This document shows, piece by piece, positions 42,818-51,786 of a stretch of 64,000 nucleotides of DNA. The first letter of the stretch is position 1. The number at the start of each line of letters is the position of its first letter. This DNA is from Streptomyces sp. SJL17-4 (GTDB taxonomy: Bacteria; Actinomycetota; Actinomycetes; Streptomycetales; Streptomycetaceae): assembly GCF_036826855.1 (NCBI RefSeq), contig NZ_CP104578.1, positions 2,604,001 through 2,668,000 on the forward strand, given 5' to 3'. Under the pieces are notes generated by a model. The model did not search any database, was not told where the DNA came from, and saw only the letters and a list, made by a program, of their open reading frames with translations. A program made the translations under genes and the position numbers.

Positions 42818-43480
42818 TTACGGTCGCGCCAGCAAGTCCTGCTCGATGAACTCCCGCACGTGCTCCAGGACCTGCTCCCGGCCGGTACCGGGGACGCCCA
42901 CGGCGACGTGCACGCTGAAGCCGTCCAGGAGCGCCCTCGTACGGGTGGCGAAGCGGTCCGGGTCGACGGCCCGGAACTCCCCGCGCGAGACGCCCTCGGC
43001 CAGGATCGCGACCAGGTCCCGGTGCCAGGCCCCCTCGATGGCGGCCTGGCGGATCCGGGCGTCGGCGTCGGCGTTCTGTGACCGGTTCCAGACCTCCAGC
43101 CAGAGGATCCAGTGCGGATCGCGCGGCCCGTCGGGCACGTAGACGTCGACGTACCCGTCGAGCCGCTCGCGTGCGGTCCCCGGCCGGGACAGCAGCGCGC
43201 TCCGCTCGGCGCCGAGGCGCCCCTCGCTCCACTCCAGGGTCTGGAGCAGCAGCTCGTCCTTGGTGCGGAAGTAGTAGAGCAGGTGCCCGCTGCTCATCCC
43301 GACCTGCCGCCCGAGCCCCGCCATGGTGAGCCCGTCGAGCCCACGCTCGGCGATGGTGCCCATGGCGGCGGCGAGCAGCTCCTCCCGGGGAGGCGCGGCC
43401 TGGTTGCGCCGGCGGGGGGCGGAGGCCGGGGCGGCGGAGCCGGAGGGGCGGGAGGGGTCGGAGGGGTCCATGCGGGTCAC
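42818..43480 (-). CDS. TetR-family regulator
   Basis: TetR/AcrR-type repressor of 220 residues. After a disordered Pro/Ser/Ala-rich leader (1-30) comes the HTH domain with AMGTIAERGLDGLTMAGLGR and VGMSSGHLLYYFRTKDELLL (about 38-78), then an all-helical ligand domain with HWILWLEVWNRSQNADADAR. The GTG start is uncertain; an ATG three codons on is an alternative. It lies downstream of agmatine deiminase and is the obvious candidate to bind the twin 17-bp sites at the head of the operon. Confidence 0.92.
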   Translation of the reverse strand: MTRMDPSDPSRPSGSAAPASAPRRRNQAAPPREELLAAAMGTIAERGLDGLTMAGLGRQVGMSSGHLLYYFRTKDELLLQTLEWSEGRLGAERSALLSRPGTARERLDGYVDVYVPDGPRDPHWILWLEVWNRSQNADADARIRQAAIEGAWHRDLVAILAEGVSRGEFRAVDPDRFATRTRALLDGFSVHVAVGVPGTGREQVLEHVREFIEQDLLARP

Positions 43481-43510
43481 TCGTACGTTCTACCTCATCC
43501 CCTCCCCGCC

Positions 43511-44527
43511 TCAGACCCTCGGCTGCTGCTGGGTGATGCAGTGGATGCCGCCCCCACCTGCGAAGATCGTGCGCGCGTCGACGAGGACGACCTCGCGTTC
43601 CGGGAAGAGGCGGCGGAAGATCTCGGCCGCCAGTTCGTCGTGCGGGTCGTCGAAGGCGCAGAGGACCACGCCGTCGTTGCACAGGTAGTGGTTGATATAC
43701 GAGTAGTCGACCCAGTCGCCTTCCTCGTCCTTGAGGACGGTCGGGGCCGGGATCTCGACGACCTCCAGGGGGCGGCCCTGGGCGTCGGTCTGGCCGCGCA
43801 GGATGTTCACGTACATCCGCGAGCGCTCGTAGTCGGGGTGGGCCGGGTCCTGCTGGCTGTGGACGAGGACCGTGCCGGGGCGGGCGAACGCGGCGACGAT
43901 GTCGACGTGCCCCTGGGTGCCGTAGAGGCCGTAGTCGCCGGTGAGGCCGTGCGGGAGCCAGATCGCCTTCGTCGTGCCGAGCTTGGCGTGGATCTCGGCC
44001 TCGACCTGCTCGCGGGTCCACCCGGGGTTGCGGCCGGAGCCGAGCTGGACGGTGTCGGTCAGCAGCACCGTGCCCTCGCCGTCCACGTGGATGGCGCCGC
44101 CCTCGTTCACGAGGGGCGAGGAGAGGACCGGGACGCCCGCCGCGTCCGCGACGTGGCGGGCGATCTTCGAGTCGTGCTCCCAACGGGCCCAGTCCTGGCC
44201 GCCCCAGCCGTTGAACACCCAGTCCACGGCGGCCAGTTCGGTGCCGTCGGTGACGAAGGTCGGGCCGATGTCCCGCATCCAGGCGTCGTCGAGGTCCCGC
44301 TCGACCAGGTCGACGTCCTCACCCACGAGGGCGCGGGCCGACTCGGCGTCGCCGGGGGCCACCACCATCGTGACCGGCTCGAAGCGGCGTACGGCACGGG
44401 CCACGGACGCCCAGGCCGTGCGGGCCTCGGCCAGCTCGTCGGCGTTGGTGAAGGTGGGGTTGGGGCTCGGCCAGGCCATCCAGGTGCGCTCGTGCGGCAT
44501 CCACTCGGCGGGCATGCGGTAGGTCAT
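43511..44527 (-). CDS. aguA: Agmatine deiminase
   Basis: Peptidyl-arginine-deiminase-family enzyme, 338 residues, hydrolysing agmatine to N-carbamoylputrescine and ammonia. It has MPAEWMPHERTWMAWPSPNP at the start, ERDLDDAWMRDIGPTFV (substrate Asp/Arg), VNEGGAIHVDGEGTVLLTD, HVDIVAAFARPG and the catalytic Cys in FAGGGGIHCITQQQPRV at the C-terminus. It follows ureC after 29 nt of A/G-rich repeats (GAGGAGCTAGAGGAACTAGA). Linkage to urease genes gives a nitrogen-release theme. Confidence 0.94.
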   Translation of the reverse strand: MTYRMPAEWMPHERTWMAWPSPNPTFTNADELAEARTAWASVARAVRRFEPVTMVVAPGDAESARALVGEDVDLVERDLDDAWMRDIGPTFVTDGTELAAVDWVFNGWGGQDWARWEHDSKIARHVADAAGVPVLSSPLVNEGGAIHVDGEGTVLLTDTVQLGSGRNPGWTREQVEAEIHAKLGTTKAIWLPHGLTGDYGLYGTQGHVDIVAAFARPGTVLVHSQQDPAHPDYERSRMYVNILRGQTDAQGRPLEVVEIPAPTVLKDEEGDWVDYSYINHYLCNDGVVLCAFDDPHDELAAEIFRRLFPEREVVLVDARTIFAGGGGIHCITQQQPRV

Positions 44528-44556
44528 GGTGAAAGGTCCTAGAGGAGCTAGAGGAA

Positions 44557-46239
44557 CTAGAGGAAGTAGAGGCGGTTGAGCGAGACGGAGTCGGCCGCCT
44601 CGGAGCGGATCGGCGCGCCGTCGAGGGAGACGAGGCCGGTCCGGCCGTCGACCTGGACGTCTCCCGTACGGGAGTTGAGCCGCAGGTCCGCGGGGCCGAT
44701 GCCGCGGGTACCGCGTACGGGGACGCGGCGCCGGCGGGTCGGCATCCGGTCGGAACCGAGGTCGACGGCCGCCTGGGCGACGAACGCGACCGAGATGTCG
44801 GCCGGCGTGGCGCCGTGCCCGCCGAACAGCGGTCCGAGGACGAGCGGTTCACAGGTGTCGGTGGCGGCGTTCGGATCGCCCACGACCCCCCACGCGGGGA
44901 AGCCGTTCTTGATGACCATCTGCGGCTTGGCGCCGAAGAACTGCGGCTTCCACAGCACGATGTCGGCCATCTTGCCGACCTCGATCGAGCCGATCTCGTG
45001 GGCGAGGCCGTGGGCGATCGCCGGGTTGATGGTGAGCTTGGCGATGTAGCGCAGCACGCGCGCGTTGTCGTCGTGCGCGCCGTCGCCCTCGATCGGCCCG
45101 AGCTCGGCCTTCATCTTTCCGGCCATGGCGAAGGTCCGGCGTACGGTCTCGCCGGCCCTTCCCATCCCCTGCGCGTCGGAGGAGGTGATTCCGATCGCGC
45201 CGAGGTCGTGCAGGACGTCCTCCGCGCCCATCGTCCCGGCCCGGATCCGGTCGCGCGCCATGGCGGCGTCGCCCGGGAGGTCGGTCTTCAGGTCGTGGAC
45301 GGAGACGATCATCCCGTAGTGCTCGGCGACGGCGTCGCGGCCGAAGGGGAGCGTGGGGTTGGTGGAGGAGCCGATGACGTTCGGCACGCCCGCCATCTTC
45401 AGGACGTTGGGTACGTGCCCGCCGCCGCAGCCCTCGATGTGGAAGGCGTGGATGGTACGGCCGTCCAGGACCCGCAGGGTGTCCTCGACCGAGAGGCACT
45501 CGTTCAGGCCGTCGCTGTGCAGGGCGACCTGGACGTCGTGCTCCTCGGCCACCCGCAGCGCGGTGTCGAGCGCGCGCGTGTGGGCGCCCATGTCCTCGTG
45601 GACCTTGAAGCCGGACGCCCCGCCCTCGGCGAGCGCCTCCACCAGCGGCGCCGGGTCCGAGGACGACCCCCGGGCCAGGAAGCCGATGTTGACCGGCCAG
45701 GCGTCGAAGGCGCCGAAGGCGTGACGCAGCGCCCACGGCGAGTTCACGCCGACGCCCCACACCGGGCCGAACTCCTGGCCGATGACCGTGGTGACGCCGC
45801 TCGCGAGCGAGGCCTCCATGATCCGGGGCGAGAGCAGGTGGACATGGGTGTCGACGGCTCCGGCGGTGGCGATCAGCCCCTCGCCGGAGACGATCGAGGT
45901 GCCGGTGCCGACGACGACGTCCACCCCGTCGAGGGTGTCGGGGTTGCCGGCCCGGCCGATCGCGTGGATCCGGCCCTCGCGGATGCCGATGGACACCTTG
46001 CGGATGCCGAGGACGGCGTCGATCACCAGCACGTTGCTGATCACGACGTCGCAGGTCTCACGGACGGCCGCGGCCTTGAGGTGCAGGCCGTCGCGGGCGG
46101 TCTTGCCGAAGCCGGCCAGGAACTCGTCCCCCGGCCGCTGGGAGTCCGACTCGACCCGGACGACCAGCCCGGAGTCGCCCAGGACGACACGGTCGCCGGT
46201 CCGGGGGCCGTGCACGGATGCGTACTCGTACGGGTCCAT
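44557..46239 (-). CDS. ureC: Urease alpha subunit-like protein
   Basis: Urease catalytic subunit homologue of 560 residues. All metal ligands are present: VDTHVHL (two His), carbamylated Lys in GFKVHEDMG, ALHSDGLNE and FHIEGCGGGH (His), and Asp in ITSSDAQGMGR. The mobile-flap motif, CHH in classical ureases (Cys319-His320-His321), aligns without gaps to VHD, so the Cys is lost, His320 kept and the next His changed; the Trp of HEDWG is Met. The ATG overlaps the ureAB stop by 1 nt. No ureD/E/F/G genes are in the window, so activation would need genes elsewhere. Confidence 0.92.
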   Translation of the reverse strand: MDPYEYASVHGPRTGDRVVLGDSGLVVRVESDSQRPGDEFLAGFGKTARDGLHLKAAAVRETCDVVISNVLVIDAVLGIRKVSIGIREGRIHAIGRAGNPDTLDGVDVVVGTGTSIVSGEGLIATAGAVDTHVHLLSPRIMEASLASGVTTVIGQEFGPVWGVGVNSPWALRHAFGAFDAWPVNIGFLARGSSSDPAPLVEALAEGGASGFKVHEDMGAHTRALDTALRVAEEHDVQVALHSDGLNECLSVEDTLRVLDGRTIHAFHIEGCGGGHVPNVLKMAGVPNVIGSSTNPTLPFGRDAVAEHYGMIVSVHDLKTDLPGDAAMARDRIRAGTMGAEDVLHDLGAIGITSSDAQGMGRAGETVRRTFAMAGKMKAELGPIEGDGAHDDNARVLRYIAKLTINPAIAHGLAHEIGSIEVGKMADIVLWKPQFFGAKPQMVIKNGFPAWGVVGDPNAATDTCEPLVLGPLFGGHGATPADISVAFVAQAAVDLGSDRMPTRRRRVPVRGTRGIGPADLRLNSRTGDVQVDGRTGLVSLDGAPIRSEAADSVSLNRLYFL

Positions 46240-46934
46240 CAGTTCTCGTCTCCGTTCTCGACACCCAGGTAGCCGCAGGCCGCCGCGCGCCGCAGGGCCT
46301 CTTCCCGCGCGCCCGGCGCGTCGAGCGGGCCGTCGACCAGGCCCGCGAAGCCGATGGCGACGCGGGCGCCGCCGATCGGTACGAGACCGACCTCCGCCTC
46401 GCCGCCCGGGTCGAAGCGGAAGGAGGCGCCGGCCGGGATGGCGAGGCGCATGCCGTAGGCGGCGGCGCGGTCGAAGTCGAGGCGCGGGTTGACCTCGAAG
46501 AAGTGGAAGTGCGAGGTGACGCTCACGGGGACCGTCGCCGTGTTCCGTACGGGGAGGGTGAGCGTCGGCTCCGACGCCGGGTGCCCGGGGCCGGGCAGCA
46601 GCGCGCCCGGCGCGGCCTCGCCCAGGCTGCCGCCGCCGATCGGGGCGGCGACGACCGCGAGCCGCGAGCCGTCGTCGAAGACGGCCTCGACATGGACCTC
46701 GGTGACCACGTCGGCGACGCCGGGCAGGACGTCGTCGGGGCCGAGGACCGAGCGGGCGGCCTCGATCGCCTCGGCGAGTCGCTTGCCGTCGCGGGCCGCC
46801 TCGCAGACCGTGTCCGCGATGAGCGCGGTCGCCTCGGGGACATTGAGCCGCAGTCCGCGGGCCCGGCGGGCACGGGCGAGCTCGGCGGCGCCGAAGAGCA
46901 GCAGCCGGTCGCGTTCCGTGGGGGTCAGTCGCAC
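46239..46934 (-). CDS. ureAB: Fused urease gamma-beta subunit
   Basis: Fusion of the small urease subunits, 231 residues. Residues 1-100 are gamma (RLTPTERDRLLLFGAAELAR, LNVPEATALIADTVCEAARD, DVLPGVADVVTEVHVEAVF); after a Gly/Pro linker, residues 120-231 are beta (LPVRNTATVPVSVTSHFHFF, DFDRAAAYGMRLAIPAGASF, GFAGLVDGPLDAPG). Such fusions occur in several bacteria. GTG with GGAGGTG 8 nt upstream. It heads the operon; its promoter overlaps one of two 17-bp repeat sites. Confidence 0.93.
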   Translation of the reverse strand: MRLTPTERDRLLLFGAAELARARRARGLRLNVPEATALIADTVCEAARDGKRLAEAIEAARSVLGPDDVLPGVADVVTEVHVEAVFDDGSRLAVVAAPIGGGSLGEAAPGALLPGPGHPASEPTLTLPVRNTATVPVSVTSHFHFFEVNPRLDFDRAAAYGMRLAIPAGASFRFDPGGEAEVGLVPIGGARVAIGFAGLVDGPLDAPGAREEALRRAAACGYLGVENGDEN

Positions 46935-46952
46935 GTCCGAAACACCTCCTGT

Positions 46953-46969
46953 TTGAGCGACACTCTAAA
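46953..46969. promoter_or_regulatory. 17-bp operator-like site, ureAB side
   Basis: TTGAGCGACACTCTAAA, an imperfect palindrome around GAGCG-n-CACTC. It covers the predicted minus-strand -10 box (TAGAGT) of ureAB. It matches the site on the permease side at 16 of 17 positions. Confidence 0.6.
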
Positions 46970-46990
46970 TGTTGAGAGGCTCTCTTCCAA
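46962..46990 (-). promoter_or_regulatory. Predicted ureAB promoter
   Basis: On the minus strand TTGGAA and TAGAGT are separated by exactly 17 bp, about 28 bp before the ureAB GTG. Confidence 0.6.
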
Positions 46991-47021
46991 GCATTGACTC
47001 GGGGTGCAGGCACAGGTCACA

Positions 47022-47038
47022 TTGAGCGTCACTCTAAA
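47022..47038. promoter_or_regulatory. 17-bp operator-like site, permease side
   Basis: TTGAGCGTCACTCTAAA, in the same orientation as the ureAB-side copy and 69 bp away. A TTGACT (46994-46999) upstream on the plus strand would place this site at the -10/start region of the permease promoter. Confidence 0.6.
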
Positions 47039-47082
47039 AATGCTCGCCGTAGCCTGCCGCTCCCGTCCCCCCAGGAGTCCCC

Positions 47083-48507
47083 ATGCCGATAGAACAGCGC
47101 GGAGTCGACACCGTCCCCGAGGCCGAACGCACCAGCGGGCCCCGGGATCTCGTCGCGATCCTGCTCGGGTCCAACCTCTGCCTGGGGGTGATCGTCTTCG
47201 GCTGGCTCCCGGTCTCCTTCGGGCTCGGGCTCTGGGCCTCGGTGACCTCCGTCGTCGCCGGCACCCTCGTCGGCGTCGCCGTCACCGCCCCGCTGGCCCT
47301 GGTGTCGCTCCGTACCGCCACCAACCTCTCCACCTCCTCCGGCGCCTTCTTCGGCGTACGGGGCCGGCTGGTCGGCTCGGTGGTCGGACTGCTGCTCTCC
47401 CTCGGGTACACCGCGCTGACCCTCTGGATCGGCGGCGACGTGATGGTGGGGACGCTCGCCCGGCTCGTCGGCCTGCCGACCGGCGGCGCCTCGCACGCCG
47501 TCGTCTACGCGCTGCTCGCCGCCTGCACGGCGGTCGCCGCGGTGTACGGCTACCGGCTGCTGCTCAAGCTGAGCAAGGCGCTCACCGTCGTCATGACCGT
47601 GCTCCTCGCCCTCGGACTCCTCGCGTACGCAGGGGACTTCACGACGGCGGCGGTGCCGGACACCCCGTACCTGCTCGGCTCGTTCTGGCCGACCTGGCTG
47701 CTCTCGGCGGTGGCGGCGGGCCTCAGCGGACCGGTCGCCTTCATCACCCTGCTCGGCGACTACACCCGGTACGTCTCGCCCGCGCGGCACGGTTCCCGCT
47801 CCGTCTGGCGGGCCACCTGTCTCGGCCTGGTCGTCGGGCTGCTGGTCCCCCAGCTCTTCGGTACGTTCACGGCGCTCGCCGCCCGCGGCGGGCTCGACTA
47901 CGCGGGACCGCTGGTCGCCGCCTCGCCCGCCTGGTACCTGGTCCCGCTGCTGATCGCGGCCACCGCCGGATCCGTCGGCAACGCCGGGCTGATGCTGTAC
48001 TCGATGGGCCTCGACCTGGACGCCATCCTGCCCCGGGCCACCCGGGCCCGCGCCACGCTCGTGGTCGCGGCGGTGGCGACGGGCTTCGTCTTCCTCGGCC
48101 ACTTCGCCTCGGACGCGCAGTCGGCGATGACCTCGTTCGTCCTGCTCCTCACGGCGATCGGCACGCCCTGGGCGGTGATCACCCTGATCGGCCATGTGCG
48201 CTGCGGAGGGTCGTACGACCCGGAGGCGCTTCAGGTCTACAACCGGCGCTCGCGCGGCGGGATCTACTGGTTCTCGGCGGGCTGGCACCCGCGCGCCACC
48301 GCCTCCTGGGCGATCGGCGCGGCGGTCGGCCTGGCCGCGGTGTCGACGCCGATGTACGAGGGACCGCTGCTCGCCCTGACCGGCGGGATCGACTGCAGCT
48401 TCGTACTGTCGGGGCTCGTGGGCGGCATGCTGTACGGGGTCCTGACGCCGAACAGGGCTCCCGGGACCGTGACGGCCCCGGAAGCCCTGGTGGAAGCAGC
48501 GGAGTAA
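47083..48507 (+). CDS. NCS1-family nucleobase/hydantoin permease
   Basis: Twelve-helix NCS1 permease (cytosine, purine, allantoin or hydantoin transporters) of 474 residues. The N-terminal LLGSNLCLGVIVFGWLPVSF, the TM2-3 SSGAFFGVRGRLVGSVVGLL, GPVAFITLLGDYTRYVSP and NAGLMLYSMGLDLDAILPR match the family. Substrate not predictable; a urea-yielding compound such as allantoin or a cytosine-type base would fit the divergent urease-like operon. Its stop is 3 bp from the convergent ilvE stop. Confidence 0.92.
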   Translation: MPIEQRGVDTVPEAERTSGPRDLVAILLGSNLCLGVIVFGWLPVSFGLGLWASVTSVVAGTLVGVAVTAPLALVSLRTATNLSTSSGAFFGVRGRLVGSVVGLLLSLGYTALTLWIGGDVMVGTLARLVGLPTGGASHAVVYALLAACTAVAAVYGYRLLLKLSKALTVVMTVLLALGLLAYAGDFTTAAVPDTPYLLGSFWPTWLLSAVAAGLSGPVAFITLLGDYTRYVSPARHGSRSVWRATCLGLVVGLLVPQLFGTFTALAARGGLDYAGPLVAASPAWYLVPLLIAATAGSVGNAGLMLYSMGLDLDAILPRATRARATLVVAAVATGFVFLGHFASDAQSAMTSFVLLLTAIGTPWAVITLIGHVRCGGSYDPEALQVYNRRSRGGIYWFSAGWHPRATASWAIGAAVGLAAVSTPMYEGPLLALTGGIDCSFVLSGLVGGMLYGVLTPNRAPGTVTAPEALVEAAE

Positions 48508-48510
48508 CCG

Positions 48511-49599
48511 CTAGCCCAGCTCGTGCATCCAGCCGTGGACGTCCTCGGCCCTGCCGGTCTGGACGGCGAGCAGCGCGTCGCGCAGCTTCATCGTGACCTC
48601 GCCGGGCTCGCCGCCGGACTGCTGCCACTCACCCCGCTCGGACTTGACCGTGCCGACCGGGGTGATCACGGCGGCGGTACCGCAGGCGAAGACCTCGGTG
48701 AGAGTGCCGTTAGCGGAGTCGGCCTGCCACTGGTCGATGGAGACGCGGCCCTCCTCCGGCTCGAGACCGAGGTCCGCCGCCAGCTTGAGCAGCGAGTCAC
48801 GGGTGATGCCGGCGAGCAGCGAGCCGGTGAGGGTGGGGGTGACGAGCTTGTTGCCGTACACGAAGTACAGGTTCATGCCGCCGAGTTCCTCGACCCACTT
48901 GTGCTCGACGGCGTCGAGGTAGGCGACCTGGTCGCAGCCCTTCGCCGCGGCCTCGGCCTGCGCGAGCAGGGAGGCCGCGTAGTTGCCGCCGGTCTTGGCG
49001 TCGCCGACGCCGCCGGGGACGGCGCGGACGCGGTTCTCCGAGAGCCAGATGGAGACGGGCTTCACGCCACCGGGGAAGTACGGGCCGGCCGGGGAGGCGA
49101 TGACGACGAAGAGGTACTCGTTGGCCGGGCGGACGCCCAGGCCGACCTCGGTCGCGATCATGAACGGGCGCAGGTAGAGCGAGGCCTCGCCGCCGTGCTC
49201 CGGGACCCACGCCTTGTCGTGCTGGACGAGGACGTCACAGGCCTCGACGAAGGTCTCCACGGGCAGCTCGGGCATGGCGAGCCGGCGGGCGGAGGCCTGG
49301 AAGCGGCGGGCGTTGGCGTCGGGGCGGAAGCTGGCGACCGAGCCGTCGGGGCGGCGGTAGGCCTTCAGGCCCTCGAAGATCTCCTGCGCGTAGTGCAGGA
49401 CGTTCGTCGCCGGGTCGAGTGCGAGCGGGCCGTACGGCACGAGCTGGGCGTCGTGCCAGCCGCGGCCCTCGGTCCACTTGATGGTGACCATGTGGTCGGT
49501 GAAGTGGCGGCCGAATCCCGGGTTGGCCAGGATCGCTTCGCGCTCCGCGGCGGACAGCGGGCTGGAGGAGGGCTTGAGCTCGATCGTGGGCGTCGTCAT
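48511..49599 (-). CDS. ilvE: Branched-chain amino acid aminotransferase
   Basis: Class IV PLP aminotransferase of 362 residues that makes Leu, Ile and Val from their keto acids with glutamate. Signatures: [60 protein letters not shown] Lys in [19 protein letters not shown], and [15 protein letters not shown]. The ATG start has GAAGGA 9 nt upstream. A -10-like GATAAT (minus strand, 49720-49725) lies in the 259-bp upstream region. Confidence 0.97.
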   Translation of the reverse strand: MTTPTIELKPSSSPLSAAEREAILANPGFGRHFTDHMVTIKWTEGRGWHDAQLVPYGPLALDPATNVLHYAQEIFEGLKAYRRPDGSVASFRPDANARRFQASARRLAMPELPVETFVEACDVLVQHDKAWVPEHGGEASLYLRPFMIATEVGLGVRPANEYLFVVIASPAGPYFPGGVKPVSIWLSENRVRAVPGGVGDAKTGGNYAASLLAQAEAAAKGCDQVAYLDAVEHKWVEELGGMNLYFVYGNKLVTPTLTGSLLAGITRDSLLKLAADLGLEPEEGRVSIDQWQADSANGTLTEVFACGTAAVITPVGTVKSERGEWQQSGGEPGEVTMKLRDALLAVQTGRAEDVHGWMHELG

Positions 49600-49801
49600 G
49601 AGTGCGTGTCCTTCACCGGTTGTGTGGGTAGGACCGCGCGCGCACGCCGCTGCCGGAGACTGCTTGTCCCTGACGAGGTGGACGTCCGAGCATGCCCGCA
49701 AGGCACGGCCCCACGTCCGATTATCGCTCGCGGGGACCGGTGCGGGAAACGGGTGTACGCGGTCCTGGGTTCGATGGGGGCACCCGGGGCCGCGCATGGG
49801 A

Positions 49802-49834
49802 CAGCCGCCGGGCGCTGTGGCGACCCGGCGGCTG
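49802..49834 (-). terminator. leuB terminator
   Basis: CAGCCGCCGGG and CCCGGCGGCTG form a perfect 11-bp stem, 25 nt past the leuB stop on the minus strand. Confidence 0.75.
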
Positions 49835-49858
49835 CTGTGGGATGTCAGTCCGGCCGGG

Positions 49859-50899
49859 TCAGCTCGCTACTCGCGCGGCGAGCGCGTCGCCGATCTCGTC
49901 CGTCGTACGGACACGGTCACCGCGCTCGGTGAGGTCGGCGGCGACGGCCTCCTCGACCCGGGCGGCCTCGGTCTCGTAGCCGAGGTGGCGCAGCAGGAGA
50001 GCGACGGAGAGGACGGTGGCCGTGGGGTCGGCCTTGCCCTGACCCGCGATGTCCGGCGCGGAGCCGTGGACCGGCTCGAACATGGACGGGAACTCGCCGC
50101 TCGGGTTGATGTTGCCCGAGGCGGCGACGCCGATGCCGCCGGAGACGGCCGCGGCGAGGTCGGTGATGATGTCGCCGAAGAGGTTGTCGGTGACGATCAC
50201 GTCGAAGCGGGCCGGGTCGGTGACGAGGAAGATCGTCGCGGCGTCGACGTGCAGGTAGTCGGTGGTGACCTCGGGGAACTCGGCCGCGACCTTGGTGAAG
50301 ATGTTCGTCCACAGGTGGCCGGCGAAGGTCAGCACGTTGTTCTTGTGGACCAGCGTGAGCTTCTTGCGCGGGCGGGCCTGGGCGCGGGCGAAGGCGTCAC
50401 GGACGACCCGCTCGACACCGAAGGCGGTGTTGACCGAGACCTCGGTGGCGACCTCGTGCGGGGTGCCCTTGCGGATGGTGCCGCCGTTGCCGGTGTACGG
50501 GCCCTCGGTGCCCTCGCGGACCACGACGAAGTCGATCTCGGGCTGCCCGGCGAGCGGGGTGGCGACGCCGGGGAGCAGCTTCGAGGGACGCAGGTTCACG
50601 TGGTGGTCGAAGGCGAAGCGGAGCTTCAGGAGGAAGCCGCGCTCCAGGACGCCGGAGGGCACCGACGGGTCGCCGATGGCGCCCAGCAGGATGGCGTCGT
50701 GCTTCTTGAGGGAGTCGAGATCGGCGTCGGTGAGGGTCTCACCGGTGGCGTGGTAGCGCTTGGCGCCGAAGTCGTACTCCTCGGTCTCCAGCTTCACGTC
50801 CTGGGGAAGGACGGCCGCGAGGATCTTGAGGCCCTGGGCCACGACCTCCTGGCCGATGCCGTCGCCGGGAATGACTGCGAGATTGATGCTGTGAGACAT
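49859..50899 (-). CDS. leuB: 3-isopropylmalate dehydrogenase
   Basis: LeuB oxidatively decarboxylates 3-isopropylmalate in leucine synthesis with NAD+. The 346-residue protein has [57 protein letters not shown], the catalytic KNNVLTFAG Lys, [20 protein letters not shown] (metal Asp) and [20 protein letters not shown]. It is the actinobacterial short form. The ATG gives the standard N-terminus. Confidence 0.96.
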   Translation of the reverse strand: MSHSINLAVIPGDGIGQEVVAQGLKILAAVLPQDVKLETEEYDFGAKRYHATGETLTDADLDSLKKHDAILLGAIGDPSVPSGVLERGFLLKLRFAFDHHVNLRPSKLLPGVATPLAGQPEIDFVVVREGTEGPYTGNGGTIRKGTPHEVATEVSVNTAFGVERVVRDAFARAQARPRKKLTLVHKNNVLTFAGHLWTNIFTKVAAEFPEVTTDYLHVDAATIFLVTDPARFDVIVTDNLFGDIITDLAAAVSGGIGVAASGNINPSGEFPSMFEPVHGSAPDIAGQGKADPTATVLSVALLLRHLGYETEAARVEEAVAADLTERGDRVRTTDEIGDALAARVAS

Positions 50900-50979
50900 G
50901 TCGGCACCCTACTCTTCGTCCCATCGTCTGACACGTCACGTCCATCATGTGGACGAAGCGCCATCCGGGTGAAGCCGTG

Positions 50980-51111
50980 TCAGTGACCGGTGGAGCCGCC
51001 GTTGTCACGGCGGTCGAGGGCGCGCTGGAGGGCGGCGGCGGCGTTCTGGCGGGCCTCGTCGCTGGGACGGTTGGCGGAGTGGCGGACGCGGCGGGCGGTC
51101 TGAGTTGCCAT
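50980..51111 (-). CDS. 43-residue Arg/Ala-rich small protein
   Basis: A small gene of 43 residues starting MATQTARRVRHSANRP, continuing with an Ala/Arg helix EARQNAAAALQRALDRRDNG and ending GSTGH. The reading is supported by AAGGAG 10 nt before the ATG, strong third-position GC and a clean stop. It is basic and probably helical, without a membrane segment. It lies between leuB and the PadR gene, transcribed with leuB's direction. Two copies of GATCAGTGGTGATC lie 19-57 nt upstream of the start. I recall similar tiny proteins in Streptomyces; function unknown. Confidence 0.7.
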   Translation of the reverse strand: MATQTARRVRHSANRPSDEARQNAAAALQRALDRRDNGGSTGH

Positions 51112-51444
51112 GAGGGATCGACTCCTTGAGATCAGTGGTGATCCGAAGTGCGGAGATCAGTGGTGATCGAAGGTGCCGGCAGGGGCGGGGAGCGCCGCCG
51201 CAGGGGTTGCCTGCACAGGGGCGTCGCGCTCTCGACCGCCGTTCGCTGATGGAGCGAGCAGTTCGGCTTCTACAAAGCTAGGACAGGTCCCCGCATCTGT
51301 CTCCACAATTACTCGGACTTCCTACTATCTGAGACGGCGCGGAACGGCGCGTCAGCCCGCGATGGCCCACGGCTCGCGGACGAGGGGAAAACCAGTTCTC
51401 CTATCTAGTTTGCATTCCTACCTAGCTGGTGCTGCAATACACCC
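51112..51444. other. Intergenic region upstream of the PadR gene
   Basis: 333 bp with no further gene. Near the small-protein start are two 14-bp palindromes (51130-51143 and 51155-51168, period 25). Near padR are a TTGCAT/TGCAAT promoter and the repeats TATCTAG (51402-51408) and TACCTAG (51419-51425). Confidence 0.55.
51410..51438 (+). promoter_or_regulatory. Predicted padR promoter, leaderless transcript
   Basis: TTGCAT and TGCAAT are 17 bp apart and the ATG lies 6 nt past the -10. No ribosome site precedes the ATG. The repeat TAnCTAG flanks the -35, 17 bp apart. Confidence 0.45.
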
Positions 51445-51786
51445 ATGGCCGCAGACCGCAGATCCAGCTGGCTCAAGGGAGTCCTCGACCTGCTCGTCCT
51501 CTCCCGCCTGACCGACGGCGAGAGTTACGGGTACGAGATCGCCAAGGCGCTCGCCGAGGCGGGGCTCGGCGAGATCAAGGGCGGGACGCTCTATCCCGTA
51601 CTGAACCGCCTGGAGGAAGCGGGTCTGGTGGAGGCCGAGTTCCGCGCCGCCGAGCGCGGCCCGGGACGCCGCTACTACCGGCTCACCACACAGGGGCGCG
51701 AGCACCTCGCCTCAGAAAGCCGCGACTGGCTGCGCTTCCACCGCGCCGTCGAGACCACGCTCCACCCAGGGGGAAGCACCACATGA
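51445..51786 (+). CDS. PadR-family regulator
   Basis: PadR-type winged-helix regulator of 113 residues. SSWLKGVLDLLVLSRLTDGE and GYEIAKALAEAGLGEIKGGT are the HTH; LYPVLNRLEEAGLVEAEFRA and GPGRRYYRLTTQGREHLASE form the wing and dimer helix. Its stop overlaps the next gene's start by 4 nt (ATGA). PadR-HAAS pairs are a common module in which the membrane protein modulates the repressor. Leaderless start inferred. Confidence 0.93.
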   Translation: MAADRRSSWLKGVLDLLVLSRLTDGESYGYEIAKALAEAGLGEIKGGTLYPVLNRLEEAGLVEAEFRAAERGPGRRYYRLTTQGREHLASESRDWLRFHRAVETTLHPGGSTT

